This document shows, piece by piece, positions 8,449 through 16,654 of a DNA stretch of 64,000 nucleotides. Location of the stretch: contig JAKZRG010000008.1 in NCBI GenBank assembly GCA_047518265.1, forward strand, positions 1 through 64,000, read 5' to 3'. Origin of the DNA: Oceanospirillum sp047518265 (GTDB lineage Bacteria; Pseudomonadota; Gammaproteobacteria; Pseudomonadales; Halomonadaceae). How positions within the stretch are numbered: position 1 is the first letter of the stretch; every line of letters starts with the position of its first letter. A program made the translations under genes and the position numbers. The notes under the pieces are model-generated. The model was given only the letters and a program-made list of their open reading frames with translations. It ran no database searches and was not told where the DNA came from.

Positions 8449-9375
8449 TTATTTATCTATTAAGTATGGCAACTGATCCGTAAGGTAATTCAGAAAGTGT
8501 TTCGCATTGCTGTTGATAGAAACATTGGCAGGCCAAACCGCATAGAGAGGGATAGGTTCCACCTGCCAGTCCGGCAATACTTCAACTAGCGTACCTGCTT
8601 GTATGTCCTTATCCACTAGAAAGGCTGGCGGTGTTGCCAACCCTAAACCATGACGACAAAACTGTGTCATCAGCTCAACATTATTCACCGTTGTTTGACT
8701 GGTAAATTCGATCGTAACCGTTTCGCCTTCTGGGCCGGTCAGGCTACGGCTATTGGGTAGCATAGCCAGTTTTATCCATTGCCAATGGGTAAGGTCTTTT
8801 GGCGTTAAATGTTTGTCGTCTAGGCATTGAGACTGGCTCTCTTTGGTTACTTGCTGCCAATAGTCCCAAGAACAAACTAAACGACGTTGCAGCGCGCCAA
8901 TACATCTTGATTTCAGTGCACTGTCTTCCATAGATCCCGCTCGAATAGCGAGGTCTATGCCTTCCTCTATCAGATTTTGACGTGTATCTGTACAGAGTAC
9001 ATTCAAATCAATCTGAGGGTGCTGTTTAACAAAGCTTGCTATTTTTTCACTGATAACACAGTGGGATAACACAGAAGGCAGGGTAATTAATAACTTCCCA
9101 CTGGGCTGATAATTATCCGGCGTGACTTTACTAAGGCCCAATTGGGCTGCATCCAGCATATCCAAAGCATGTTGATAAAGAATTTCGCCTTCGTGAGTTA
9201 GGGAGATCTTACGGGTTGAGCGGTAGATCAGTGCATTACCAATATGTTTTTCCAATTGACTGATATGGTAGCTGACAACCGAGGGAGACAAGCCCAGTAC
9301 TTTGGCTGCACCGCGAAAGGAACCTTGGCGAACCGTTTCGGCAAATATTGCTATCGCTCTTAAATCGTCAATCAT
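8449..9375 (-). CDS. LysR-family transcriptional regulator
   Basis: A 308-residue LysR protein. The N-terminal winged helix (1-60: AIFAETVRQGSFRGAAKVLG, then LSPSVVSYHISQLEKHIG) is canonical, followed by an effector-binding domain (about 90-300). It belongs to the CrgA-like subgroup by the pattern ISLTHEGEILY and the PSGKLLITLP block. It is divergent from a LysE-type exporter 239 bases away, a classic regulator/exporter arrangement, so control of that exporter is the natural inference. Ligand unknown. Confidence 0.92.
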   Translation of the reverse strand: MIDDLRAIAIFAETVRQGSFRGAAKVLGLSPSVVSYHISQLEKHIGNALIYRSTRKISLTHEGEILYQHALDMLDAAQLGLSKVTPDNYQPSGKLLITLPSVLSHCVISEKIASFVKQHPQIDLNVLCTDTRQNLIEEGIDLAIRAGSMEDSALKSRCIGALQRRLVCSWDYWQQVTKESQSQCLDDKHLTPKDLTHWQWIKLAMLPNSRSLTGPEGETVTIEFTSQTTVNNVELMTQFCRHGLGLATPPAFLVDKDIQAGTLVEVLPDWQVEPIPLYAVWPANVSINSNAKHFLNYLTDQLPYLIDK

Positions 9376-9614
9376 AATTTAGCCTTTACTGCGCCTTATG
9401 AATCTTGATGATGCTCTGATACACAATCAATTCTTCAGCGGAGATAACCTGTAACCAGAATTTTCACAAAGACGATGAGATGCCTATTCAGCAAACAAAA
9501 GTGGCTATATATCGCTATCACATCGAACAATGAATTCTAATTCAAGTATCTAATCAAACAAAAGGCAAGGGCATACACTGATCCTAGTCCAAAAAATAAA
9601 GAGTTGAGGTACTT

Positions 9615-10211
9615 ATGTCTGCGTTACTTGCGATGTGTTTTTTTTCTTTATCCATGTCTATTTCGCCAGGGCCGGTAAATATGATTGCCCTAACAACAGG
9701 CCTTAATCGAGGCTTTAAAAAAGCGATGCCTTTTGTCTCTGGGGCGACTATCGGTTTTAGTTTGCTCTTGTTGACGATAGGTTTAGGCATGGGGCAGCTG
9801 GCGACAAGCATTCCTCTGTTTCTTGATCTGCTGAGTTACTGTGGTGCGGCCTTTATCGGATATATCGGTTATAAAATTGCATCATCGGATGAAGCCTTGC
9901 AGGAGGGAGAAGAAACATCCTCCTCCTTTTTTCGTGGCTTTTTACTGCAATGGTTAAACCCAAAAGCCTGGATTGCTTGTTTATCCGGTGTGTCCGCATT
10001 TAATCTGGTTGAACTTGAGTCGTTGATGGTTTTTGTTGGGCTCTATTTTGTGATTTGTTATATCTGTATCGCTTGCTGGGCCTTGGCTGGGGATAAAGTG
10101 AGTCTGCTATTATCGAGTCCGAAAAACCTACGACTCTTTAATCTTTTTATGGGAGGGTCTCTGGTGATGGTTTCTGTCTATCTTGCTGTTATACAACTGA
10201 ATATTCTCTAA
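9615..10211 (+). CDS. LysE/RhtB-family amino acid exporter
   Basis: A 198-residue membrane protein with about six transmembrane segments and the LysE/RhtB hallmark SMSISPGPVNMIALTTGLNRGFKKAMPFVSGATIGF at the N-terminus and the LLQWLNPKAWIACLSG motif in the middle. The family exports amino acids or related small metabolites across the inner membrane. The start has GAGG upstream. It is divergent from a LysR regulator. C-terminal hydrophobic segments end at IQLNIL. Substrate not predictable. Confidence 0.92.
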   Translation: MSALLAMCFFSLSMSISPGPVNMIALTTGLNRGFKKAMPFVSGATIGFSLLLLTIGLGMGQLATSIPLFLDLLSYCGAAFIGYIGYKIASSDEALQEGEETSSSFFRGFLLQWLNPKAWIACLSGVSAFNLVELESLMVFVGLYFVICYICIACWALAGDKVSLLLSSPKNLRLFNLFMGGSLVMVSVYLAVIQLNIL

Positions 10212-10374
10212 TCTATCGACCTACAAAATAAGGGGGAGAACGCTCGAATGGGAGATTGATCGAGGGGAAATTAATAATTTTTTCGATACCATGGATTCCT
10301 ATTAATAATCCGGCTAAAAAAGATGCTAGAATTCCCTCGCTTTATTTTTGCGTCCCCCTATTTAAAAGGTTGTT

Positions 10375-11241
10375 ATGAAAGTACCTAAGCGCCTTCAGTC
10401 CCATGTTGACGATGGCTTGATTGATGAAGTAATCAGCCGACTTATGAGTGGCAAAGAAGCCGATATCTATATAGTGCGTTGTGGCGATAAGGTTCGCTGT
10501 GCGAAGGTCTATAAAGACGCGGTTAAGCGTAGTTTTAAAAAGGCAGCGCAGTACCAGGAAGGCCGTAAGGTTCGTAATGCCCGCCGTGCCCGTGCAATGG
10601 AAAACCGCTCGGCTTATGGACGTAAGCAGCAGGAAGAAGTGTGGCAAAATGCTGAAGTGGATGCACTTTCGCGTTTAGCCGCGGCTGGTGTCCGTGTACC
10701 TGAAACCTATGGTTGCATTGATGGTGTTCTGTTGATGGAGCTGGTGACCGATGATGAGGGCGATGTCGCACCACGATTGGATGATGTTGTAATGCCTGCA
10801 GATCAGGCCATAGAAGATCATACCATTATGATGCATTACATTAAGCTGATGCTCTGTGCTGGAACAGTACACGGCGATCTGTCTGAATTTAATGTGCTAT
10901 TGGATGAATATGGCCCCGTCATTATTGACTTGCCTCAGGCTGTGGATGCGGCTGCGAATAATAACGCTCAGGCGATGTTCGCCCGTGATGTGGATAATAT
11001 GACTCGCTATTACGGTGAGTTTGCTCCTGAGTTACTCAATACTCATTATGCCAAAGAGATGTGGGCTCTGTTTGAAGAAGGTGAGCTAAAACCTGAGACT
11101 GAACTGACTGGGCTCTTTAAATTTGATTCAGCTAGCGCCGATGTAGACTCTGTTCTTGAAGAAATTAAAGCGGTAATGCGAGAAGAAGAAGAGCGTCGAG
11201 AGCGAGCTTTAGCCGAAAATGATGAGCCTATTGATATCTAG
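10375..11241 (+). CDS. RIO-family serine protein kinase
   Basis: A 288-residue atypical kinase of the RIO1/RIO family. Visible are the flexible nucleotide loop MSGKEADIYIVRCGDKVRCAKVYK with the catalytic lysine in CAKVYK, the catalytic loop VHGDLSEFNVLL and the metal-binding DLPQAVD. A basic/aromatic insert (FKKAAQYQEGRKVRNARRARA) follows the first strands as in other bacterial members. The C-terminus is acidic and charged (EEIKAVMREEEERRERAL). In archaea and eukaryotes RIO1 acts in small-subunit maturation; the bacterial role is not established. The gene is monocistronic, with AAAGG before the ATG. Confidence 0.92.
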   Translation: MKVPKRLQSHVDDGLIDEVISRLMSGKEADIYIVRCGDKVRCAKVYKDAVKRSFKKAAQYQEGRKVRNARRARAMENRSAYGRKQQEEVWQNAEVDALSRLAAAGVRVPETYGCIDGVLLMELVTDDEGDVAPRLDDVVMPADQAIEDHTIMMHYIKLMLCAGTVHGDLSEFNVLLDEYGPVIIDLPQAVDAAANNNAQAMFARDVDNMTRYYGEFAPELLNTHYAKEMWALFEEGELKPETELTGLFKFDSASADVDSVLEEIKAVMREEEERRERALAENDEPIDI

Positions 11242-11337
11242 CAATTGATTATTAGAGTTTATAAAGCACTGATTGGCAGATTGATCGGGAGGAATATTTT
11301 AATCGTTTTATTGAGCTCTTATAAGTCTGCTTATAGT

Positions 11338-11366
11338 GCACAGCCTGAAGGTTAATCTGGCTGTGC
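11338..11366. other. hairpin between convergent genes
   Basis: Arms GCACAGCC (11338-11345) and GGCTGTGC (11359-11366) form an eight-base perfect stem around a 13-base loop. A second small inverted repeat (AGCAAG / CTTGCT) lies at 11391-11411. Neither is followed by a convincing T-run. Their position between the convergent RIO kinase and DUF3461 genes suggests 3'-end structures. Confidence 0.4.
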
Positions 11367-11415
11367 GCTAATGACTGAATACAGGGAGCGAGCAAGGAGC
11401 TATCTCTTGCTTGAA

Positions 11416-11808
11416 TTACAGCTCTTCAATCTGACGACGAATATCATCGATTTTACGCTGCATTACTTTTTCCAAGTGCTCCACTTCTTCTAATAGAAGA
11501 GCCTTTTTGTCTTCTGTTTTCTTTTCGGCGACAACCAGTTGATCCAGCTCTTCTACTGCTCGCAGATAGAACGGAGAGGGTTCCGTTGTGGCACGGTAAG
11601 TGACTTGTCCTTCGTTAACACGACGGTTTTTATGAACCCGTTGGAATTTAAACTTTTTACTTTTGGCTAACCAGTCGCCAGAATGACGATGAAAGTAGAT
11701 TTTCAGGATATCGTTATCACCTTCAATTCTAGAAGTGTATTTTTCAATATCTCGAACATTGTCGATACCCATCTCTTTCAGTGTTTCAAACTTATCGTCT
11801 CGGCTCAT
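11416..11808 (-). CDS. DUF3461 family protein
   Basis: A 130-residue soluble protein that I recognise as DUF3461 from its start (LKEMGIDNVRDIEKYTSR), the block DILKIYFHRHSGDWLAKSKKFKFQR and the following VTYRATTEPSPFYLRAVEELDQL. The last 45 residues are a charged amphipathic helix, probably coiled coil (KKALLLEEVEHLEKVMQRK). GGGAG lies eight bases before the ATG. Function unknown; family restricted mainly to gammaproteobacteria as far as I know. It is convergent with the RIO kinase. Confidence 0.85.
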   Translation of the reverse strand: MSRDDKFETLKEMGIDNVRDIEKYTSRIEGDNDILKIYFHRHSGDWLAKSKKFKFQRVHKNRRVNEGQVTYRATTEPSPFYLRAVEELDQLVVAEKKTEDKKALLLEEVEHLEKVMQRKIDDIRRQIEEL

Positions 11809-12028
11809 GGTGTTGCTCCCCTATCGGTATGTCATTCAGCAGATTGATACTTTTTCCGTACTAGCTATTTTACTTGAGCTATACAACTGCCTTCCTTGGT
11901 TTATACGACATCTTCTTTTGAAAAGAAGACAAAATAAAGTGAATTTATTTTCACCTAGGGGATATTTTATTGCTCTCAAGCAAGTGATACCTTTAGGGGC
12001 ATAAAGTCTCTTGCCTGATAAAAGCTCG

Positions 12029-12907
12029 TTACTCCTCCCTAATTCGAATAAAGCGGGCAAACCGAGGTAAACCAGAATTGGTATTACCGTTATAGCGGTA
12101 GGTTATTGTACTGCCTATGGGTGGCGGATTTTCTCTCTCCTGCCGGTTAAAACCTGAGCCAATTTTAAGTTCTCTACCATTCTCTAAGCGTACAATAAGT
12201 GCTCCCATCTGGCCGGTAAATTGCCCATTGCCGCGGGTATAACCCAGCACAACGGCTTCAGCATCCTGATATAACTTATACTTTAAAACATCCTCACTGC
12301 GACCTATTTGGTGCAGAGCTGAGCCTTTATGCAACATAAGGCCTTCAGCACCTAAACGACTAAGCTTTTGCAAATGGATATTCAAACTCTGTTTGTCAGA
12401 TATTTTGTACTGTTCGACAGGCCGTAACCATGGCAAATTGAGTGTTTGGCAGAGTTGTTTAATATCTTTTTGCCGTTGATCAAAAGGGGTTAAGCTATTG
12501 GGGAGATCAAAAAGCATATAATGTACCGCACGCCAGTGCTGCTCATTGATATTTTGACTGCGAATAATGCCAGAGAGTTGATCAAACTTTCCCCTTCCCA
12601 GCCAGAGTTCTCCATCTAACGCGACTTTCGGTAAGGCTTGAATAAACCATGAGGGCGCCTGAATGACCGTCCCTCTTCGGGTCATTAATTGACTACCGTC
12701 CCAATAAGCCCTGACACCATCCAGTTTTTCACTGACCCAGTAGTCCGAAATATTATCCTGTTGTTGATAATGCTTAGGCAGCATTAAGGGCAACTCAGGG
12801 TAAGAAAAGGCTTGTGAAGGGAGAAATGCGGGTAGCAATAAGCTACTGGGTAATAACAATCGGGAGAGATAGTGTAAAAATGACGGATAAGGATGAGCTT
12901 TCAACAT
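12029..12907 (-). CDS. ATP-dependent DNA ligase with signal peptide (LigE-like)
   Basis: About 292 residues. The open frame begins at 12934 but GGAGG lies five bases before the ATG at 12907, giving a protein that opens with a hydrophobic export signal (SRLLLPSSLLLPAFLPSQAFS). The nucleotidyltransferase motifs are clear: motif I EKLDGVRAYWDG with the adenylated lysine, LDGELWLGRG, MLFDLP, EGLMLHKG and VLKYKLYQDAEAVVLGYTRG; a short OB domain closes the protein. This is the minimal ligase type found in many proteobacteria, with a predicted periplasmic location. A role in handling incoming DNA has been proposed for the family. No neighbouring gene supports a repair operon. Confidence 0.9.
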   Translation of the reverse strand: MLKAHPYPSFLHYLSRLLLPSSLLLPAFLPSQAFSYPELPLMLPKHYQQQDNISDYWVSEKLDGVRAYWDGSQLMTRRGTVIQAPSWFIQALPKVALDGELWLGRGKFDQLSGIIRSQNINEQHWRAVHYMLFDLPNSLTPFDQRQKDIKQLCQTLNLPWLRPVEQYKISDKQSLNIHLQKLSRLGAEGLMLHKGSALHQIGRSEDVLKYKLYQDAEAVVLGYTRGNGQFTGQMGALIVRLENGRELKIGSGFNRQERENPPPIGSTITYRYNGNTNSGLPRFARFIRIREE

Positions 12908-13390
12908 AAATTCCTCCATGAATTTAGTAGCCAAACAACGTTATTCCGGTACAGTCTAGTTTAGCTTTTTAAAATATGCAGATTAATTTCATCAAGAAAC
13001 GCTATTTTTTATATTTTTTGCACGCTTCTTTTTTTAAAGCGTATTCTTAACTACTCTTTTGAATAAGCAGCGAGACAACACTCCCCTACAAACAGCCATC
13101 CTATCCAGGATAGAAGTTATCGAAGTATCTTTGCTTAGGCCTGTAGCTGCTTTTTAGTGTCATTTTATTGCGTCCTTATTCTGAAGTATCAGATGCGGGG
13201 CACTCCCAAATAGGGAAAGCACTGACTTTTACCTGGTAGGGATTTTCTACTGTACCTAACTGATTTCTAAAAAATTAAAAAATTTAATTTTTTTGCATCC
13301 AGTTTTGAGTCTTTACCGTATTTCTACTTAAGCGCGCTAAACAACAGCTTTTTAACCCTAAAAAATAATTTTTTGTGCAAGGTGAATATC
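12908..13390. other. intergenic region upstream of the bufferin operon
   Basis: About 480 bases without a credible gene separate the ligase start from bufA1. The region is AT-rich near bufA1 (runs of A and T at 13270-13295 and 13360-13375) and probably holds the operon promoter. A weak dyad GTAG/CTAC occurs near 13238-13252. I found no confident sigma-70 pair, ECF-type motif, Fur box or canonical CueR dyad by eye. AAGG eight bases before the ATG at 13391 is the bufA1 ribosome site. Confidence 0.5.
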
Positions 13391-13648
13391 ATGACTAAAT
13401 CTAAACTAGCAATGGCTTCTGTAATTACTGGTGTTATCGCTCTGGGCGCTGTAACAGCGACTCCTGCAGTGGCTGCAGGCAAAGAGAAGTGCTACGGTGT
13501 TGCTAAAGCAGGTAACAATGATTGTGCAACCAAAAACAGCTCTTGTGCCGGTACTTCTAAGAAAGATTTCCAAGGTGATGCGTTCCTAGCGGTACCTAAA
13601 GGTATGTGTGGCAAGCTGGCCGGTGGTAGCTTAACGCCTAAAGGTTAA
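13391..13648 (+). CDS. bufA1: bufferin precursor BufA1 (DUF2282), copper-binding RiPP
   Basis: An 85-residue exported small protein. The start ATG at 13391 has AAGG upstream; an in-frame TTG at 13373 is unlikely. A signal peptide (hydrophobic core about 8-22, cleavage probably after PAVAA) is followed by a mature part with four cysteines (C34, C45, C52, C73) in the DUF2282 pattern EKCYGVAKAGNNDCA, then SSCAGTS, then VPKGMC. Family knowledge: bufferins are ribosomally made peptides whose cysteines are modified by a BufB/BufC enzyme and that bind copper in the periplasm. The order bufA1-bufB-bufC-doxX here matches that system. A hairpin separates it from bufB. Copper as ligand is inferred from the family. 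Confidence 0.9.
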   Translation: MTKSKLAMASVITGVIALGAVTATPAVAAGKEKCYGVAKAGNNDCATKNSSCAGTSKKDFQGDAFLAVPKGMCGKLAGGSLTPKG

Positions 13649-13657
13649 GTCTTTCAG

Positions 13658-13681
13658 GGGAGGCTTCTATTCTGGCCTCCC
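13658..13681 (+). terminator. hairpin between bufA1 and bufB (attenuator or mRNA-stabilising)
   Basis: GGGAGGC (13658-13664) and GCCTCCC (13675-13681) form a seven-base perfect GC-rich stem with a ten-base loop, ten bases after the bufA1 stop. There is no T-run after it, so partial termination or 3'-end protection is more likely than full termination. It would favour a high ratio of precursor to modifying enzymes. Confidence 0.55.
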
Positions 13682-13809
13682 TTATGACGCTTCTTATTTA
13701 TTTCGATAAGTATCTGTCCTGTTTTTCAATATAAATTGTTTGCCTTATATTTTAATCCGAACGACTTTATCTAAAGACATTATCTGAACTCTCTATATGA
13801 GCTATTAAT

Positions 13810-14757
13810 ATGGATAATAGGAGCGTATCTGTTATGGATCAGTTGGCCTCTCTTACCGTTAATACCCGCCCCTCTACGCAACAAGATATTTTACCATTGC
13901 AAGTAGGAATGGGATTACGGGCACCTCATTTTCATGAGGTACTAACGGGTCTACCTGATGTAGCTTGGTTAGAAGTTCACAGTGAGAACTATCTGGATGA
14001 ACAAGGAGTGCAACGTCATATATTGCGTGAGGTCGCTCAACATTACCCTTTAAGTTTCCATGGGGTCGGTTTGTCTTTAGGTTCTACTGATCCGTTAAAC
14101 CCTCAGCATCTTAAAAGTTTAAAAGCATTAGTTGATGAGTTTAACCCCCCATTACTGTCAGAGCATTTAAGTTGGAGTTCTGTTTCAGGTCGCTATTTTA
14201 ATGACTTGCTTCCGATTCCTTATACTGAAGAGAGTTTGAAGCACTTCTGCCAGCAAGTGGATCAGGCCCAGCAAGTGTTTGGCCGTCAAATTTTGGTAGA
14301 AAACCCAACCGCTTATTTACAGTTTAAGGATTCAACGCTGAGCGAATGGGATTTTTTGGCTCAGCTAGTGCAAAAAACAGGCTGTGGTCTGCTGCTTGAT
14401 CTCAACAACATTTATGTGAACTCCGTTAATCATAGTTTTGATTGTCAAACCTACTTGGACAATATCCCTTTATCTGCTGTAGGTGAGCTGCATTTAGCGG
14501 GCTTTTCTATTAATGAGTACGATGAAGGAAAAATTCTGATTGATACTCACGGTAGCCCCGTCAGTGATCCTGTTTGGCAGTTGTTTTCTGGCATACGAGA
14601 AAAATGTCAGGCACCTGCTTTGGTGGAGTGGGATACGGATATTCCGGCTTTGGATATTCTTTTAGGAGAAGTGGATAAAGCCCGAGAAATTCAGTCAGGT
14701 TCAGAGATGATTGAGGCTAGGTTTCAAGATGAGGTTAAGGAAGCAGGACATGCCTGA
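13810..14757 (+). CDS. bufB1: BufB, multinuclear non-heme iron oxidative enzyme (MNIO, DUF692)
   Basis: A 315-residue TIM-barrel enzyme of the DUF692/MNIO family. Conserved blocks run in order: VGMGLRAPHFHEVL, WLEVHSENYL, SFHGVGLSLGS, LLSEHLSWS, ILVENPTAYL, LLLDLNNIYVNSVNHSFD, GELHLAGF, DTHGSPVSDPVW and LVEWDTDIP; the His, Glu, Asp and Asn in these are the iron-cluster ligands by family knowledge. It acts on the cysteines of BufA1. Two ATG starts are possible, 13810 and 13834; the second has GGAG ten bases before it. BufC begins inside its 3' end. Confidence in family is very high; the chemistry on this precursor is inferred. Confidence 0.93.
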   Translation: MDNRSVSVMDQLASLTVNTRPSTQQDILPLQVGMGLRAPHFHEVLTGLPDVAWLEVHSENYLDEQGVQRHILREVAQHYPLSFHGVGLSLGSTDPLNPQHLKSLKALVDEFNPPLLSEHLSWSSVSGRYFNDLLPIPYTEESLKHFCQQVDQAQQVFGRQILVENPTAYLQFKDSTLSEWDFLAQLVQKTGCGLLLDLNNIYVNSVNHSFDCQTYLDNIPLSAVGELHLAGFSINEYDEGKILIDTHGSPVSDPVWQLFSGIREKCQAPALVEWDTDIPALDILLGEVDKAREIQSGSEMIEARFQDEVKEAGHA

Positions 14758-15550
14758 GATGTTAAAACAATTACAGGATCATTTTGCTCAGGCCCTGATT
14801 TCCAGTGGAGAGCAACCAGAACTTCATGATCTGATTCAAGACAGTCATTTTGCTGCGGATCAACTACTGCAGATCTACCGTAACAACTTCGTTTTAAGCT
14901 TAACGGAAGCATTAGAAGCGACCTTTCCAGTATTGAAAGAGATGGTAGGGGAAGAATTTTTTGCTCAGTTAGCCAAGGCATTTATTCGACAGATTCCTTT
15001 AGAACATGCGTCCATTGCTACATTTGGTGAACAGCTACCCGAATTTATGTCGGATCTAGAACAGCTCACTGAGATGCGCTATTTGGTTGACTTAGCACGT
15101 TTTGAATGGCTGTACTCTTGGCATATTAACCGGATGCCTCAGGCTGATGTTTTTCCTTATGAGTCACTTGCCAAACTTACGGAACAGGATTACGAGAGCC
15201 TAGCTTTCCAGCTCAATCCTGATATGTCTTTATTTCAATCCCAATGGGCAATAATTGAGCTGTTTCAAAGGATTAAGCAGTGGCAGTCAAAATCTTGTTG
15301 TAAAGATGAATCAGACCCACTGTCTGGTTTTGATCTTTCTATTGCTCAATCGGGTTGGATTCAAACGGTAGGTTTGGCCGAAGTCGATATCCAGCAAGCA
15401 GATACAGATAATTTTGTTTTTCTAAATCACTGTTTACAACAGCAAATATTTGCTCAGTTAGATAATGAGAATGCAGAGCAAAATTTGCAGCAAGGGATCG
15501 CTAGCGGTTTGATTACGGGGTTTCAGTTGCTAGAAGTCTCTTCTTCGTAG
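14750..15550 (+). CDS. bufC1: BufC, DUF2063 partner of the MNIO enzyme
   Basis: About 266 residues. The open frame runs back to a TTG at 14711 inside bufB, but AAGGA eight bases before the ATG at 14750 favours that start, overlapping the bufB stop by eight bases. The N-terminal DUF2063 helical domain is evident: LLQIYRNNFVLSLTEALEATFPVLKEMVG, FFAQLAKAFIRQIPLEHASI, LVDLARFEWLYSWHINR. The C-terminal half is less conserved. By family knowledge, these proteins bind the precursor leader region and present it to the MNIO enzyme. Translational overlap with bufB supports a tight complex. Confidence 0.9.
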   Translation: MPEMLKQLQDHFAQALISSGEQPELHDLIQDSHFAADQLLQIYRNNFVLSLTEALEATFPVLKEMVGEEFFAQLAKAFIRQIPLEHASIATFGEQLPEFMSDLEQLTEMRYLVDLARFEWLYSWHINRMPQADVFPYESLAKLTEQDYESLAFQLNPDMSLFQSQWAIIELFQRIKQWQSKSCCKDESDPLSGFDLSIAQSGWIQTVGLAEVDIQQADTDNFVFLNHCLQQQIFAQLDNENAEQNLQQGIASGLITGFQLLEVSSS

Positions 15551-15635
15551 ACAGGGCTAGTTTCTTTAGATAAAGCTCAGCAATCTTAGATCCATTTCAT
15601 AATAATCTATAAAAGAGTTACAGGGAGATCAAGCT

Positions 15636-16091
15636 ATGCTATCTCAACTCACTGATCTATATACCCGCTTTTATGGTGGCGTCGAAAAAGGTTTAACCCC
15701 CCTCGTATTGTTGTTTGTTCGGATTTGGGCAGCAAAAGCCTTTTTCCAATCAGGGCTGGTTAAAATTGCCAGTTGGGACAGCACACTTTATCTGTTTGAG
15801 GAAGAGTATCAGGTACCGCTTATTCCTTGGGAAATGGCAGCCTATATGGGAACAGCAGCCGAATTGATATTACCACCACTACTGATCTTGGGTTTATTAA
15901 GCCGAGGCACGGCATCGGTACTGTTTGTATTTAATATTATCGCTGTGATCTCTTACCCCGTGTTATGGGAGCAGGGATTCTATGATCACCAGTTGTGGGG
16001 CCTGATGTTCCTAACAACAGTTATCTTTGGCCCTGGAATGTTGTCGGCGGATCATTGGTTGAAAAAACGCTTTTCAACAGCGAATCGTTAA
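15636..16091 (+). CDS. DoxX-family membrane protein (bufferin operon fourth gene)
   Basis: A 151-residue DoxX protein with four transmembrane segments: LTPLVLLFVRIWAAKAFFQSG, then MAAYMGTAAELILPPLLILG, ASVLFVFNIIAVISYP and LWGLMFLTTVIFGPG. The motifs RIWAAKAFFQSGLVKIASWD and TAAELILPPLLILGL are family hallmarks. GGGAGA precedes the ATG. Its position 85 bases after bufC matches the DoxX gene (bufD-type) that commonly ends bufferin operons. The function is unsettled; DoxX proteins are linked to redox or thiol homeostasis at the inner membrane. Confidence 0.9.
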   Translation: MLSQLTDLYTRFYGGVEKGLTPLVLLFVRIWAAKAFFQSGLVKIASWDSTLYLFEEEYQVPLIPWEMAAYMGTAAELILPPLLILGLLSRGTASVLFVFNIIAVISYPVLWEQGFYDHQLWGLMFLTTVIFGPGMLSADHWLKKRFSTANR

Positions 16092-16176
16092 ACTGAATTG
16101 ATGGACTTATCTTTGTAATCTATATCAGCAACCTTATATACCTGCTGAATATAGAGGGATCGTTATGTACGGGTTA

Positions 16177-16440
16177 TCAACTGATTACAGTGTAACCCGT
16201 CATATGATAATTAATAGCAATGACGGCAAAGGTGCTATTTACCACCAAACTACTCCAGCTATAGCGAGCATTCTCTAGCCATAGAGAAAGGCAACCACCA
16301 AGAGTCAACGGCAAAATAATCAAACCTGCAATAAACCAACGTTCCTGATCACTGGCTGGCAGATAAAGTGATAGCCAGCAGCTAGCGGCTATCGCTAGAG
16401 AAAAACCGCCAGCAACGCCTGAAAATAGTTTAGCAATCAT
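16177..16440 (-). CDS. small membrane protein, probable DUF3649-type iron-uptake-associated protein
   Basis: An 87-residue protein that is nearly all hydrophobic, with three predicted transmembrane segments (about 4-28, 35-52, 62-82). GGGAGA precedes the ATG. A near-consensus Fur box sits 47 bases upstream of the start codon, so iron-repressed expression is likely. The pattern, three helices with the GGFSLAIAASCWLSLYLP opening, resembles DUF3649 proteins, which usually sit beside PepSY-domain ferric-siderophore reductases. No PepSY gene is adjacent here. The family call is tentative. It is convergent with the bufferin operon. Confidence 0.65.
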   Translation of the reverse strand: MIAKLFSGVAGGFSLAIAASCWLSLYLPASDQERWFIAGLIILPLTLGGCLSLWLENARYSWSSLVVNSTFAVIAINYHMTGYTVIS

Positions 16441-16486
16441 TAGTCTTCTCCCTGTGTGCCTACGTTATTGAATAATTATATGTAAT

Positions 16487-16501
16487 TGAGAATTATTATC
16501 A
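16487..16501 (-). promoter_or_regulatory. Fur box
   Basis: The sequence on the minus strand is TGATAATAATTCTCA, matching the 7-1-7 Fur consensus TGATAATnATTATCA at all but one position. It lies upstream of the small membrane protein gene and within its likely promoter, 47 bases before the start codon. It could also affect the divergent MFS gene. Confidence 0.75.
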
Positions 16502-16654
16502 AATGATATTTTATATTAAACCCTATGGTTGAATAAATTAATTTAATTAAGATGCTAATCTTTTTTCAGTGATATAATTTGCAATAGCTAACCGATGGCT
16601 TCCTGTCAGAAGTTAGCAATATCTTCTGGTTTTTCTGCTTTCACAGGCGATTTC

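Noticed and set aside
11836..12060. Open frame of 74 codons on the minus strand
   Set aside because: Overlaps the 3' end of the ligase gene, has no family features and no ribosome site; treated as spacer.
13215..13260. MerR/CueR-like promoter with 20-base spacing (CTGACT...TACTGT) upstream of bufA1
   Set aside because: The dyad in the spacer is only four bases per arm and does not resemble CueR operators.
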